A stretch of DNA of 64,000 bases. Source: Roseburia hominis. Lineage in GTDB: Bacteria; Bacillota; Clostridia; Lachnospirales; Lachnospiraceae. The notes beneath the pieces are model-generated. The model had not been told where the DNA came from. It saw nothing but the letters and a program-made list of their open reading frames with translations, and did not search any database. The DNA lies in assembly GCA_021771815.1 (NCBI GenBank), contig JAETOE010000012.1, forward strand, positions 1-64,000. The letters run 5' to 3'. Position numbers and translations under genes: made by a program. Below, piece by piece: positions 43,617 through 52,891 of this stretch (position 1 is its first letter; each line of letters starts with the position of its first letter).

Positions 43617-45086
43617 TTAACGGTTCAAAAAATCATTTGCTTCCTGCATCTTGCAAACCGCAATCCGCACATCATATGTTCCGCTCTCACGCTTCCGAAA
43701 TTCAAACTTCCATCCATGCGCCATTACAATCTGTTTTGCGACCCGAAGCCCCATAACATGCACAGGGTTCTGCTCATAGATTTCTGCTTTCTCTTCTTTC
43801 TCACTCCACGCAGTATTTTTCCCGCAGTCCGCCGCATACTCTTCCTCCTCCCTAAGAACGCGTACCACGCGCTCCGGGATTCCCGGTCCGCTATCTGCAA
43901 ACAAATATTCCACACCATCTTCCCATGCCAAAAGACGCACATTCACCGCGCACCCATCCGGGTTATGCCGTATACTGTTTCCGATCAGATTGCGAAATGC
44001 GCGAAGCAGCAGCCCGGTATCACCATAGTACTGTATCTGCTCCGTTTCCGCAGCAATTTCTACCGCTATCTCATAGGAATCCCCGATTCCCTGATTATAG
44101 TATTCCGCAACGCATTCCCGCAAAAGCACTGCCGGGAAAAACGGTCCCATCCGCAGTGGCTGTGTCTGATATTCCAGCTTCGAAGTCAGATTCAAGTCCG
44201 CAATGAGCTGTCCGATCACAAGAGCCGCTTCCTGAATCTGCTTCGCTTTTCTCCGTTCCTCCCCGCCAAGCAACGCATTTGCCGCAAGTTCATCCGCATA
44301 GCCGGTAATCAGCGTCAAGGGCGTCCTGATATCATGTGATACGCCTGCAATCCATTCCGTGCGCGCCATATCGCGCTTCGCAAGCCTTCGATCCTGTTCC
44401 TGCAAATGCTCTGACGCCTGGTTCAGTCTTACCGCCAGTTCCGCAGTAAGCCCCTTTTGAGGCACTCTCGCCGGCTGTTTTGCTGCAAGTGAATCAATTC
44501 CCTGTGCAATCGGACGAATCGACCGGTAAAAGCGGCAGGCAAAGAACAGCGCCAGAACAAAGAGAAGCAGCAGATTCAGAATCAAAAAACATTTTATAAT
44601 CTCCGGCAGTTTCTGCATCAACGGGAAACTATAGATCACACTGATTCTTACTTCATCCTCCTTCCCCATCCCATAGACCATCAACTGGTCGCCCTTGCGC
44701 CAGGTACGGACAGGATAATCCGCTAAATACCACCGGGAAAAGGCGGACACATCGGCAATGCTGTAGCGGCGGTTCAGTTCTTCGGGCAGTTCATAGCTCC
44801 ACGCGACATTTCCGTGCTCATCTAAGAGCATCGCCCATACAAAGGAACTTTCCTCCAGCTTTTGCTGCCCTTCGTCCGTCAGCTTCCATGCGCCGTCTTC
44901 ATACCTGAGCGAGTTGTTGATCTCTTCCATCAGGAAACGACCAATGTTTCCCTCGTGCCCACTGTCAATGCCTGCCTGCTTTAACATGACTCCGACAAAG
45001 ACAAACATATTGATATTAATGATAAGTACCGTAATCACAATCGCAGACCAGATATATCGCCTGCTGATTTTCCATAAGCTTTTCAT
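43617..45086 (-). CDS. Sensor histidine kinase of an antimicrobial-peptide-type system
   Basis: The 489-residue product has helices at about 12-34 and 165-185, an external domain of about 130 residues between them, HAMP-like linker, His251 in GVSHDIRTPLTLITGYADEL, N box RNLIGNSIRHNPDG and G1 box FADSGPGIPE. The start at 45086 has AAGGAG seven bases upstream, 1 bp after the regulator. It is divergent from a BcrA/lantibiotic-immunity-type ABC transporter, like CprK/CprR-CprABC in C. difficile. It probably senses a cationic peptide; this is by analogy. Confidence 0.88.
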   Translation of the reverse strand: MKSLWKISRRYIWSAIVITVLIININMFVFVGVMLKQAGIDSGHEGNIGRFLMEEINNSLRYEDGAWKLTDEGQQKLEESSFVWAMLLDEHGNVAWSYELPEELNRRYSIADVSAFSRWYLADYPVRTWRKGDQLMVYGMGKEDEVRISVIYSFPLMQKLPEIIKCFLILNLLLLFVLALFFACRFYRSIRPIAQGIDSLAAKQPARVPQKGLTAELAVRLNQASEHLQEQDRRLAKRDMARTEWIAGVSHDIRTPLTLITGYADELAANALLGGEERRKAKQIQEAALVIGQLIADLNLTSKLEYQTQPLRMGPFFPAVLLRECVAEYYNQGIGDSYEIAVEIAAETEQIQYYGDTGLLLRAFRNLIGNSIRHNPDGCAVNVRLLAWEDGVEYLFADSGPGIPERVVRVLREEEEYAADCGKNTAWSEKEEKAEIYEQNPVHVMGLRVAKQIVMAHGWKFEFRKRESGTYDVRIAVCKMQEANDFLNR

Positions 45087-45087
45087 G

Positions 45088-45798
45088 TTATGACTCCTTC
45101 GCCAGACGATAGCCAATGCCGCGTGCAGTCAGAATCCACTTCGGATGCGACGGATCTTCTTCGATTTTCTCCCGCAGATGCCTGATATGTACCATCAGAG
45201 AATTTTCATACCCGTAATAAGAATCATTCCAGACAGCCTGACAGATCGCGTCGAACGTCACGACATTTCCACGGTTCGCATACAGCTTTTTTAACAGCAG
45301 AAGTTCCTTTGCCGTGAGCATCGTCGTCTCCCCCTGATATTCTACCGTCGCATTTTCCAGCGAAATTCTTCGCCCGGACAGTTCTATAACATCGGCTTCC
45401 CTTAAAGCCTCCTGATTTTGAAAGTAAGACCGCTTTAAAATGGCGTTTACACGCAGTACAAGCTCCTGCGGCAGAAACGGTTTGGTGATGTAGTCATCCG
45501 CTCCAAGCCCCAATCCAAAAAGTCTGTCATTATCCTCGTCCCTCGCCGACAAAAACAAAATCGGCAGCATGGACGTCTCCCGCATCCGGCGGAACAGCGT
45601 AAAGCCGTCGCCGTCCGGCAACATAATATCTAAGATTACAAGTTCAGGCTTTTCACGCCGGAACGCGTCCATGCCCTCTCCACAGCTATACGCGGTAACG
45701 ACCGTCTCATAGCCGCTTTTCCTTAAAATATCGGCTGTCATTTTCGCCAGTTCTCTGTTATCGTCCACCAGAAGTATTTTACAGTTGTAAATATTCAT
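45088..45798 (-). CDS. OmpR-family response regulator of the ABC module
   Basis: The 236-residue product has a receiver with Asp57 (LVILDIMLPDGDG), LFLSARD and YITKPF. The winged helix ends LTARGIGYRL. The start at 45798 has GGAGGAAG directly upstream. It is divergent from the ABC transporter genes and likely activates them via the repeats near 45890. Confidence 0.93.
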   Translation of the reverse strand: MNIYNCKILLVDDNRELAKMTADILRKSGYETVVTAYSCGEGMDAFRREKPELVILDIMLPDGDGFTLFRRMRETSMLPILFLSARDEDNDRLFGLGLGADDYITKPFLPQELVLRVNAILKRSYFQNQEALREADVIELSGRRISLENATVEYQGETTMLTAKELLLLKKLYANRGNVVTFDAICQAVWNDSYYGYENSLMVHIRHLREKIEEDPSHPKWILTARGIGYRLAKES

Positions 45799-45831
45799 GC
45801 TTCCTCCGATTTCCATTGATTGCTCTTTTAT

Positions 45832-45849
45832 ATGTTATCATGATAACAT
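45832..45849. promoter_or_regulatory. Perfect 18-bp palindrome ATGTTATCATGATAACAT
   Basis: It lies 33 bp before the response regulator start, in the divergent control region of the two-component and ABC genes. It is a candidate operator. Confidence 0.5.
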
Positions 45850-45890
45850 TTTTCTTCCGCCTGTAAAATCTTTCCCTCAATTCTTAAGGT

Positions 45891-45905
45891 AAAAATAAGG
45901 TAACA
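45891..45905 (+). promoter_or_regulatory. Direct repeats TAAGGTAA, candidate regulator site
   Basis: TTAAGGTAA and ATAAGGTAA follow each other at an 11-bp interval about 110-125 bp before the ABC ATPase. Such spacing suits binding of an OmpR-type dimer on one face of the helix. Confidence 0.4.
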
Positions 45906-45984
45906 CTAAGTCCGTTTTAAGCCGTGGTTGTTAAGCTTTCTACTGTTCCGGCAGCCCGGAGCAAAGCAGAGCACACAAAACGAA

Positions 45985-46011
45985 AGAAAACAAGGAGGAA
46001 AACAAGGAGGA
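45985..46011 (+). repeat. Remnant of the dispersed RBS repeat
   Basis: GGAGGAAAACAAGGAGGA here matches the outer end of repeat copy D exactly (18 bp) and provides the Shine-Dalgarno of the ABC ATPase. The rest of the element is absent, so common origin is likely but not certain. Confidence 0.45.
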
Positions 46012-46014
46012 TTT

Positions 46015-46926
46015 ATGGAAACAGTAATCAAAACAACTTCCCTTACCAAACAATATCACGGCAAAAGCGTTGTGACCGATCTGGATCTTAACGTACCGTC
46101 CGGCAGCATCTACGGATTCTTAGGACCGAACGGCGCGGGAAAATCGACGACGATGAAAATGATCTTAGGACTCACCAAGCCGACTGCCGGAAGCATCTCT
46201 GTTCTCGGGAAACAGGTCAGTCAGAAAAATCGGATTGCTCTTTTAAAGAATACGGGCTCTCTGATCGAGTCGCCCGCTTACTACGGTCATCTGACCGGAC
46301 GCGAAAACCTGGCGCTGATCGCCTCGTTAAAGCAGGTCGATTCCAGACAAATCGACGACCTTCTTCAGATTGTGCATCTTGATAAACAGCAGGAGAAAAA
46401 GGTCAGCCACTATTCTCTTGGCATGAAGCAGCGTCTCGGTCTTGCCGCCGCTCTGCTCGGTCATCCGAAGCTTCTGCTTCTTGACGAGCCGACAAACGGA
46501 CTAGACCCGGCAGGCATTCAGGAAATGCGCGAACTGATCTGCTCCCTGCCTGTTCGCTACGGCATGACCGTTTTCGTCTCAAGCCATCTGCTTGCGGAGA
46601 TCGACCAGATGGCAACGCATGTCGGCATCATTGACAACGGCTCGCTGATCTTCCAAAATGAATTGTCCGTGCTCCACGAACACAGCCGCGCCCGCATGAA
46701 ACTGCTTGCGACAGACAACGCCGCTGCACTCGCTCTTCTAAAGCGGGCCGGACTTCCCATCTTCTCGGAGCGCGGCGAAGTCATTTACTTAAACAACCGT
46801 GAACCGGAAATCATTCTGCGCGCGGGACGTCTGCTGTATCAATCGGACATCGGCATTCTGCGCCTCGAAGAAGAAAATAAAAGTCTTGAGGATATTTTCC
46901 TTAGTCTTGTGGGAAGGAGCATCTAA
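46015..46926 (+). CDS. BcrA-type ABC transporter ATPase, peptide immunity family
   Basis: The 303-residue product has Walker A GPNGAGKST (37-45), signature YSLGMKQRLGLA, Walker B LLLLDEPTNGLDPAG and H-loop VSSHLLAEI. It powers export or removal of antimicrobial peptides (LanF/BcrA/CprA family). The start at 46015 has GGAGG five bases upstream. A longer frame from 45928 is not supported. Two permease genes follow within 4 bp each. Confidence 0.93.
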   Translation: METVIKTTSLTKQYHGKSVVTDLDLNVPSGSIYGFLGPNGAGKSTTMKMILGLTKPTAGSISVLGKQVSQKNRIALLKNTGSLIESPAYYGHLTGRENLALIASLKQVDSRQIDDLLQIVHLDKQQEKKVSHYSLGMKQRLGLAAALLGHPKLLLLDEPTNGLDPAGIQEMRELICSLPVRYGMTVFVSSHLLAEIDQMATHVGIIDNGSLIFQNELSVLHEHSRARMKLLATDNAAALALLKRAGLPIFSERGEVIYLNNREPEIILRAGRLLYQSDIGILRLEEENKSLEDIFLSLVGRSI

Positions 46927-46929
46927 CAT

Positions 46930-47709
46930 ATGAATACAGCAACGAACACCACTCATCGGGCGCATTCTGCCGCCGTGGAATTTAAGAAGGGACGCCGCCT
47001 GCATCTTTCTCTTGTTCCGCTTGGATTTCTTTTTGTCGTTTTTCTCTGGGCGGTCTATGTCAGCAAGGATCCGAGCGACTATGAACGGGCGCAGGGCTAT
47101 GCCTATCTGTTCTTTGAACTGCCGCTTTTAAACTGCATCGTTATGCCGATTATGATTTCGGTAATTGCAAGCCGCCTCTGCGATATGGAGATCAAGGGGC
47201 AGACCTTAAAGCTTTTGTGCACTCTACAGAAAAAAGGCAGCTTCTACGATTTGAAATTTCTGCATGAAGTCTTTTATCTTCTGATTTTTGTACTTGGAGA
47301 AGCGCTCATTTTTCCGTTCTGCGGCACGCTGTTCCGTTTTACGGAGACGTTCTCCCTTTCCCTGCTCGTCCGTCATGTGACGGCGACGTTCGCGGCGGGT
47401 GCTGCTGTGCTGATCTTACAGCACCTTCTGTCGCTGTGCCAAAAGAATCAGATTCTTCCGCTGATCGTTGGACTGGCAGGTTCCTTTCTCGGCCTGTTTT
47501 CCATGTTCTTCCCACATGCTGTCGCAAGGCTGATTCTGTGGGGATATTTCGGCGCGTTTCTGCCGTATTCGATGAATTATGATGATATTTCACGTCAAAT
47601 GTCATTTACATTTGTCCCGCTTCCCGTCGGGCTATTTGTGGGATTTCTCCTGTTTAGCGTCCTGTTTTACCTCGTCTGCCGGTGTATTTTCTTAAGAAGG
47701 GAGGTCTGA
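46930..47709 (+). CDS. Lantibiotic-immunity-type ABC permease (E subunit-like)
   Basis: The 259-residue product has six helices. After a basic N-terminus, helix one covers about 28-46. LFFELPLLNCIVMPIMISVIASRLCDMEIKG and QTLKLLCTLQKKGSFYDLKF are as in LanE/MutE/CprB permeases. It ends 3 bp before the next permease. It forms the membrane part of the transporter with the genes on each side. Confidence 0.85.
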   Translation: MNTATNTTHRAHSAAVEFKKGRRLHLSLVPLGFLFVVFLWAVYVSKDPSDYERAQGYAYLFFELPLLNCIVMPIMISVIASRLCDMEIKGQTLKLLCTLQKKGSFYDLKFLHEVFYLLIFVLGEALIFPFCGTLFRFTETFSLSLLVRHVTATFAAGAAVLILQHLLSLCQKNQILPLIVGLAGSFLGLFSMFFPHAVARLILWGYFGAFLPYSMNYDDISRQMSFTFVPLPVGLFVGFLLFSVLFYLVCRCIFLRREV

Positions 47710-47712
47710 TTT

Positions 47713-48444
47713 ATGCTTGGTTTATGTATAAAGGCGGAAAATACAAAGCTCCGCCGCTCGGTCGTCTGGCTTGCAGCACTGTTAATTCCGGTTATTCCGG
47801 CCATCATGGGTACCTTCAATTATTTGCAGAACGCGGAAATTCTCACAGGCGCATGGTACTCGCTGTGGAGCCAGTTCACGCTGTTCTACTCACTGCTGTT
47901 CTACGCACCGCTGATCGGCATTTACTGCTCCTATCTGTGGCGTCTGGAACATATGGATCACAACTGGAACATACTGATGACGATGCCCGTATCTTTGTCG
48001 CGCATATTCGCCGGAAAGCTTTTCATCATTCTGAAAGTGACGCTGTTCACCCAGCTATGGGTCTTCATCCTGTTTGTCATCGCCGGAAAATACGTCGGAT
48101 TTCCAGGATTCCCGCCGCTCGAAATTTTTCTCTGGACGCTTCGTGGAACGCTTGCCGCCGCCGCGATCGGAGCGCTGCAGCTCCTCTTGTCCATGTGCAT
48201 CCGAAACTTTGCGATTCCCATTGGCATTGCGCTTATGGGCGGCTGCGCCGGACTCGTCCTCTCAAACCTCGGTCTTGGACTCTGGTGGCCGTATTCGCTT
48301 CTTATGACAGGAATGAACTCTAACAGCTACGAAGACAAATTGTCAGGCGGCGTGCTTCCTTTCCTTGTGAGCACACTCCTGTTCTTCCTGCTGTTCTCCG
48401 GAATCAGCATCTGTCTGCTGAAGCATAAGGATGTAAAGGCTTAA
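47713..48444 (+). CDS. Lantibiotic-immunity-type ABC permease (G subunit-like)
   Basis: The 243-residue product has six helices, with YLWRLEHMDHNWNILMTMPVSL and RIFAGKLFIILKVTL as in LanG/MutG/CprC. It is the second permease of the complex. Its last codons (KHKDVKA and stop) have been multiplied downstream as a 19-bp tandem array. Confidence 0.85.
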   Translation: MLGLCIKAENTKLRRSVVWLAALLIPVIPAIMGTFNYLQNAEILTGAWYSLWSQFTLFYSLLFYAPLIGIYCSYLWRLEHMDHNWNILMTMPVSLSRIFAGKLFIILKVTLFTQLWVFILFVIAGKYVGFPGFPPLEIFLWTLRGTLAAAAIGALQLLLSMCIRNFAIPIGIALMGGCAGLVLSNLGLGLWWPYSLLMTGMNSNSYEDKLSGGVLPFLVSTLLFFLLFSGISICLLKHKDVKA

Positions 48445-48525
48445 TAAAGATGTGAAAGCTTAATAAAGATGTGAAAGCTTAATAAAGATGTGAAAGCTTA
48501 ACAAAGATGCGAAGTTTTAATAAAG
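48442..48525. repeat. 19-bp tandem array starting at the permease stop codon
   Basis: TAATAAAGATGTGAAAGCT occurs three times exactly, then once with three changes, then in part. The preceding coding bases (GATGTAAAGGCT) are a degenerate unit. Each unit carries TAATAA. Confidence 0.9.
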
Positions 48526-48528
48526 AAT

Positions 48529-48564
48529 GCCTGCCGCAGACATAAGCGGTTGTCTGCGGCAGGC
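48529..48564. terminator. Strong hairpin between the ABC permease and DUF885 genes
   Basis: GCCTGCCGCAGACA (48529-48542) pairs perfectly with 48551-48564 around 8 bases. It is placed to end both convergent transcripts, but the T-run is weak. Confidence 0.7.
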
Positions 48565-48575
48565 ACTTTAACAAA

Positions 48576-50345
48576 TTATTTATTTTTCTGTTCATTCGCC
48601 CAGTCCTGCATATAATCCTCAATAATATAGAACGGCGCAGGTCCCGTCTCAAGCAGAAATTGGTGAAAATCCTTCAGCACAAACGCATCCCCCAGCCAAT
48701 CCTTTGCCTCGGCGCGCAGACGTCTAAACTCCTGATAACCGATAAAATAACTCAGATAATTTGCGGGATCGCTGATTAGCGTCTCAAAAATTTCATCGGC
48801 GGTCTCCTCATCCGAAATGCCGTAATCATCCAGATAGGAAGCGACCTCTTCCCTGTCCCATCCCTTATAATGGATGCTCATATCAAGATACGCATAGAGC
48901 GCAAGGGAGGCTGCATTATTGAGCGACGCAAGCTTTGCGACATCCGCATCAAGTCCGCTGATTCCGTAGGAATACTGCTCCACATAAGTCGCCCACCCTT
49001 CTGAATAACCCGGATAGGACAAAACATTGCGCACAAGCGGCAGCCCGCAGGCTCCGGTGTAACAGTTCTGGTACAGATGTCCCGGATATCCCTCATGCGC
49101 AAGCGTCGTATAGACATCCATATTGGAATCTTCCCCGTCAAAATATTTCTCATTGATATAGATAACATTATTTTCGAGATCATCGATAGGCGTCGTAAGA
49201 TAAAAGGCCGGACTTAGATGCTCCTGCAATGACGGATGCACGTATTTGATCGTATAATTCACCTCCGGCGGCGCGGGGAAATCCTTTGACACTTTTACAG
49301 TCAGATCTTCCATAACGGCATCCGGCTCGGTAATCGGGAACGTATAGTCCGCATACATATACCAAAGCTCCGGTTTTTCACTGATAAGCGTATACATTTC
49401 ATCCAGACTGGCGTTAATAAAGTCGTCCGTGCGGGCAATCAGTTCGTCCACCGAATCATCACATCCGGTCGCCGTGCGCACCAGATACTCGTAATATTCC
49501 TTTCCGTCATCATAATAGCAGAGTCCAAGCTCGTTCGTCCCTGTTCCCCGAAGCGCCGTCAGTCCATCGATCAATGTCTCATAACCGTTTACTACATCCG
49601 TTGTAATGATCGTATGGTTACGCTCCTTATAATCGGCGCGTTCCTCGTCGGTAAGTCCCTCGAACGCATCGATTTTGTCGTCAAAGATCTCAATCATATA
49701 ATTGTTCTCTGGGTCGGAAATAAATTCCTCGCACTGTTCAATGACCGCGTCCGCCGCATAATCCGGCATAAAAAGCCCTGCTTTTGATTTCTCCTGCTCA
49801 TATACAACGATTTCTGCAAACAGTTCGTCCATCTGTTCCGTCAATGCAAGATAATCTTCAATATCCCCTCTGGTGCGAAAAGTATACTCTGCAAGAACGA
49901 CCGGAAGTTCCGCCTGATATCCGGTCGTGGGTCCTAATATCTCATGATACAGCGTCAGATCCTTCACCGAAAGATCCGTCCTGATGGAATCGATCAGAAT
50001 ATCGCGCGTCAGATTCTGTGCCGTCGTAAGCTTCTCTTCATCAAAACGCTCAAGCTTCTTTAACGTCTCCTCCATCCCGTCGTAGCCTTCCTCGAAATTC
50101 TCTACAGAATAGTGTCCGAGCGTCACGTCATAATCCGCAATCCCGTAATTCTCTGGATAGGCGAGCGTGTAGTGAAGCGACACCGTGTCCGCCTCCGTCA
50201 TTTCGTCCGTAAAAAGTTCGTCCATATAGGAATCGAACGCTTCTTCTGATGAACCTCCGATATTTGTGCCGGAACAACCGGTAAGCGTGATGCAGCCGGC
50301 AAGCAAAAAAGCCGCCAGACATTTGCTTTCATTTCTTCTGTACAT
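48576..50345 (-). CDS. DUF885 family lipoprotein, probable metallopeptidase
   Basis: The 589-residue product has a signal peptide with lipobox LTGCSG (Cys24), so it is anchored outside the membrane. The DUF885 domain has TLAHEGYPGHLYQN (metal-binding HExxxGH-like) and the downstream YSEGWATYVEQY, which supply His and Glu ligands seen across the family. It probably acts as a carboxypeptidase-like enzyme. The ribosome binding site is GGAGAGGAG some bases upstream. Confidence 0.85.
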   Translation of the reverse strand: MYRRNESKCLAAFLLAGCITLTGCSGTNIGGSSEEAFDSYMDELFTDEMTEADTVSLHYTLAYPENYGIADYDVTLGHYSVENFEEGYDGMEETLKKLERFDEEKLTTAQNLTRDILIDSIRTDLSVKDLTLYHEILGPTTGYQAELPVVLAEYTFRTRGDIEDYLALTEQMDELFAEIVVYEQEKSKAGLFMPDYAADAVIEQCEEFISDPENNYMIEIFDDKIDAFEGLTDEERADYKERNHTIITTDVVNGYETLIDGLTALRGTGTNELGLCYYDDGKEYYEYLVRTATGCDDSVDELIARTDDFINASLDEMYTLISEKPELWYMYADYTFPITEPDAVMEDLTVKVSKDFPAPPEVNYTIKYVHPSLQEHLSPAFYLTTPIDDLENNVIYINEKYFDGEDSNMDVYTTLAHEGYPGHLYQNCYTGACGLPLVRNVLSYPGYSEGWATYVEQYSYGISGLDADVAKLASLNNAASLALYAYLDMSIHYKGWDREEVASYLDDYGISDEETADEIFETLISDPANYLSYFIGYQEFRRLRAEAKDWLGDAFVLKDFHQFLLETGPAPFYIIEDYMQDWANEQKNK

Positions 50346-50434
50346 AAAATACTGCTCCTCTCCATGTGTTTAGACCCAAAAACAGATACGCGTATCGTTC
50401 AATTTCACTGCTGTCTCCTTGATTTCCTCATATG

Positions 50435-51562
50435 TTACTTTGTGATTTTCCTGAAAGTATTAAAATCCGTGACAACCTCCTTCACACACCAGATCAGCGT
50501 GTCGAACGTTCCCACCTCATAGAGATTGATCAGTATCATGCCGACCGGAATCGCGACGATCATTCCGACGACATTGCTGATACGATAGCCTACGAACATA
50601 AAGAACAGCGCCGCAAACGGGTCCATTCCGACCGATTCCCCGATCAGCTTCGGCTGTACAAGCTGATGTACTACAAGCGCCGCAGCGTACAAAATCAACA
50701 TTCCAAGCGCCGTCATATAATTACCGGAAAAGAACTTGATGACCGCCCACGGACAGAGCACCGTTCCCGTCCCGAACACCGGAAGCATATCCAGAAATGC
50801 AATGCCAAATCCAATCAGCCATGCATAATCGACGCCGAGAATCAAAAGCCCGATGAACACCACCACATAGATAACGCCCATTATCTTAAACTGCGCCTTG
50901 AAATAGCCTCCGACTACCCGCGCGAGCTGATCGGTGATTCTGCGTGTCTGCCGTCTTAAGGATTCCGGCACATGGCGCTCCAACAGCCCGGCAATCTTAT
51001 CGTGGTCTGCAATGAAAAAGTACGTCGCTAAAAGCCCTACGATCACGCCCACGAGCATATCGGGAATCCGCTTGGCAATATCCCCGATCACAAAGACTGT
51101 CGACTCTTCGCCGCCTGTCATCCACTCTGAAAGATAGCCGCTTAACGTCTCACCGATCTCTTCCAGCTTAATGTCATGCACGAACGGAAGCTTTGTGAGC
51201 AGTGCTTCAAGCTGCTCTCCCGCCTGCATCAGTTCTCTTCCCGCGTTCCCCATCATGGTCGGCACATATGCGGCAAAACTCTCAAGCCCAGCCACAAGTG
51301 CAGCGATTACGCCATAAAAAATCAGCACGATAACGGCAATTACGATGACAATGATGAGCACCGAACCATATTTCCGCTTCATCTTAAGCTTTTTCTCAAG
51401 GAAGCGGACAATCGGGTTTGCAATCAGGGAGAGGACAAACCCAATGACAAACGGCATAAAGTATGCCAACAGCCTTGGCAGTACAAAAATCAACAGAAAT
51501 AATATGATTCCCGCCGCCAGAAAATTGCATAATATTTTCAGATATTTCGTTGATTGCTTCAT
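50435..51562 (-). CDS. ytvI: AI-2E transporter family protein, YtvI-like
   Basis: The 375-residue product has about eight helices, with RLLAYFMPFVIGFVLSLIANPIVRFLE, the central helical region (SFAAYVPTMMGNAGREL) and GVDYAWLIGFGIAFLDMLPVFGTGTV. It belongs to the PF01594 family, sporulation YtvI group. The start at 51562 has GAGGG eight bases upstream; GTG 51589 is the alternative. The role in sporulation is not well defined. Confidence 0.85.
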   Translation of the reverse strand: MKQSTKYLKILCNFLAAGIILFLLIFVLPRLLAYFMPFVIGFVLSLIANPIVRFLEKKLKMKRKYGSVLIIVIVIAVIVLIFYGVIAALVAGLESFAAYVPTMMGNAGRELMQAGEQLEALLTKLPFVHDIKLEEIGETLSGYLSEWMTGGEESTVFVIGDIAKRIPDMLVGVIVGLLATYFFIADHDKIAGLLERHVPESLRRQTRRITDQLARVVGGYFKAQFKIMGVIYVVVFIGLLILGVDYAWLIGFGIAFLDMLPVFGTGTVLCPWAVIKFFSGNYMTALGMLILYAAALVVHQLVQPKLIGESVGMDPFAALFFMFVGYRISNVVGMIVAIPVGMILINLYEVGTFDTLIWCVKEVVTDFNTFRKITK

Positions 51563-51634
51563 AAGTTGCGCCCTCACTTTGTCTGTCACGGTTCATGCCC
51601 CGCAAATTAGTATTTTATACTCCCTCACAATTCG

Positions 51635-52771
51635 CTACGCCTCGATCAGTCCTGCTCTGCGCATCTCCGTGTAAGCGAGCAGGAACGGGCCGACGCCCTT
51701 TGCATCGTCCTTTACGACCGGCTCTGACATATAATAGTCGTAGGTTCCCGGACGCATCTGCTTGCCGCCTAACCCTGCGACCAGACAGATACCGTCCAGA
51801 TGCAGGCTGCCGTCCGCGTCCTCCGACAAATATTTCTCACAGATGCCGTGAAATGTCTTCGCTCCATACGCCTGATAGCTCTCCGGCAAAAAGCCGAGCC
51901 TTACGCCCTTAAGAAGCGCATACGCCATAATGGAGCTTCCGCTCGTCTCAAGATAGTTCTTCTCCATACCGCCGAAGTTCACGACCTGATACCACATACC
52001 GCTCTCATCCTGATACTTAAGCATGGAATCCATCAGTTCCGTAAAAATCCGCTTCATCCGCTCGTAGGGTTTGGTCCCGGACGCATCCATCTTGTCGAGC
52101 GTATCGAGAAGCGCCATCGAGAACCAGCCCAGCGCACGCAGCCAGAAATTCTGGCTTAAGCCCGTGACCTTATCGCACCAGAACATTTCTCTTGACGAAT
52201 CGTAGGCATGGTAATAAAGCCCGGTCTTGGGGTCGCGCATATGCTCTTCCACGTTGAAAAACTGATTGAAAATATCGTCATAATTCTTCTTATCATGAAA
52301 ACGCGTCTCGTATTCCATATAAAACGGCTGACACATGTAAAGTCCGTCCAGCCATACCTGATTCGGGTAGATATTCTTGTGCCAGAAATTGCCCTCCTTC
52401 GTCCGCGGCATCTGTCCGATCTGACTGTATACAAGATCAATCGCTTTGCGGTACTTTTCCTTTCCGGTCAGATCGTAAAGCTCGAACAGGGTCTTTCCTG
52501 CATTTACATTGTCAATGTTGAGCTCCTCCACCGAATAACCCTCGATCGAACCGTCCTCATGCACCTTCGCATCGATAAATGCGTCCGCAAATTTAAAATA
52601 TTTCTCGTCCTTGGTGATGGCGTACATCTCAAGCACTGCCTTAATCATACAGCCGTCGATGTAATTCCATGTCGATTTTTGACCCTGCAAGATCTTCTCA
52701 ATGTTCCAGATTGGGCGATCCGGCGTGCTCTTTGCCAAAAGCCCGTCAATATACTGCTCGATTTTGTCCAT
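51635..52771 (-). CDS. GH105 unsaturated rhamnogalacturonyl hydrolase
   Basis: The 378-residue, cytosolic (no signal) product has an alpha/alpha barrel like YteR/YesR, with catalytic Asp142 in NQVWLDGLYMCQPF and TGKEKYRKAID. It releases unsaturated galacturonic acid from pectin oligosaccharides made by lyases. The start at 52771 is six bases after the AGGAGG of repeat copy D. Its promoter (52892-52921) is upstream of the repeat, so the repeat is in the 5' UTR. It fits with the GH28 at the right end. Confidence 0.93.
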   Translation of the reverse strand: MDKIEQYIDGLLAKSTPDRPIWNIEKILQGQKSTWNYIDGCMIKAVLEMYAITKDEKYFKFADAFIDAKVHEDGSIEGYSVEELNIDNVNAGKTLFELYDLTGKEKYRKAIDLVYSQIGQMPRTKEGNFWHKNIYPNQVWLDGLYMCQPFYMEYETRFHDKKNYDDIFNQFFNVEEHMRDPKTGLYYHAYDSSREMFWCDKVTGLSQNFWLRALGWFSMALLDTLDKMDASGTKPYERMKRIFTELMDSMLKYQDESGMWYQVVNFGGMEKNYLETSGSSIMAYALLKGVRLGFLPESYQAYGAKTFHGICEKYLSEDADGSLHLDGICLVAGLGGKQMRPGTYDYYMSEPVVKDDAKGVGPFLLAYTEMRRAGLIEA

Positions 52772-52777
52772 GATAAT

Positions 52778-52867
52778 CCTCCTTGTTTTCCGAAGGAAAA
52801 TGCGACTGCCATTGCATGGAGCAATGCCCAGCAAGCTGTGCAGGATTTTCCTCCTTGTTTTCCTCCT
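52778..52867 (-). repeat. Dispersed RBS-carrying repeat, copy D (5' UTR of GH105)
   Basis: The 79-bp element is almost identical to copies A and B, plus an 11-bp extension that repeats GTTTTCCTCCT at its outer end. It contains CATTGC/GCAATG and TTTTCC/GGAAAA inverted repeats. Confidence 0.9.
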
Positions 52868-52891
52868 AAAAATCCCTTCTTAAATGAATCA

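Noticed and set aside
48442-48525. Possible CRISPR or phage attachment site
   Set aside because: Units are contiguous 19-mers derived from the gene end, with no spacers, integrase or tRNA nearby.
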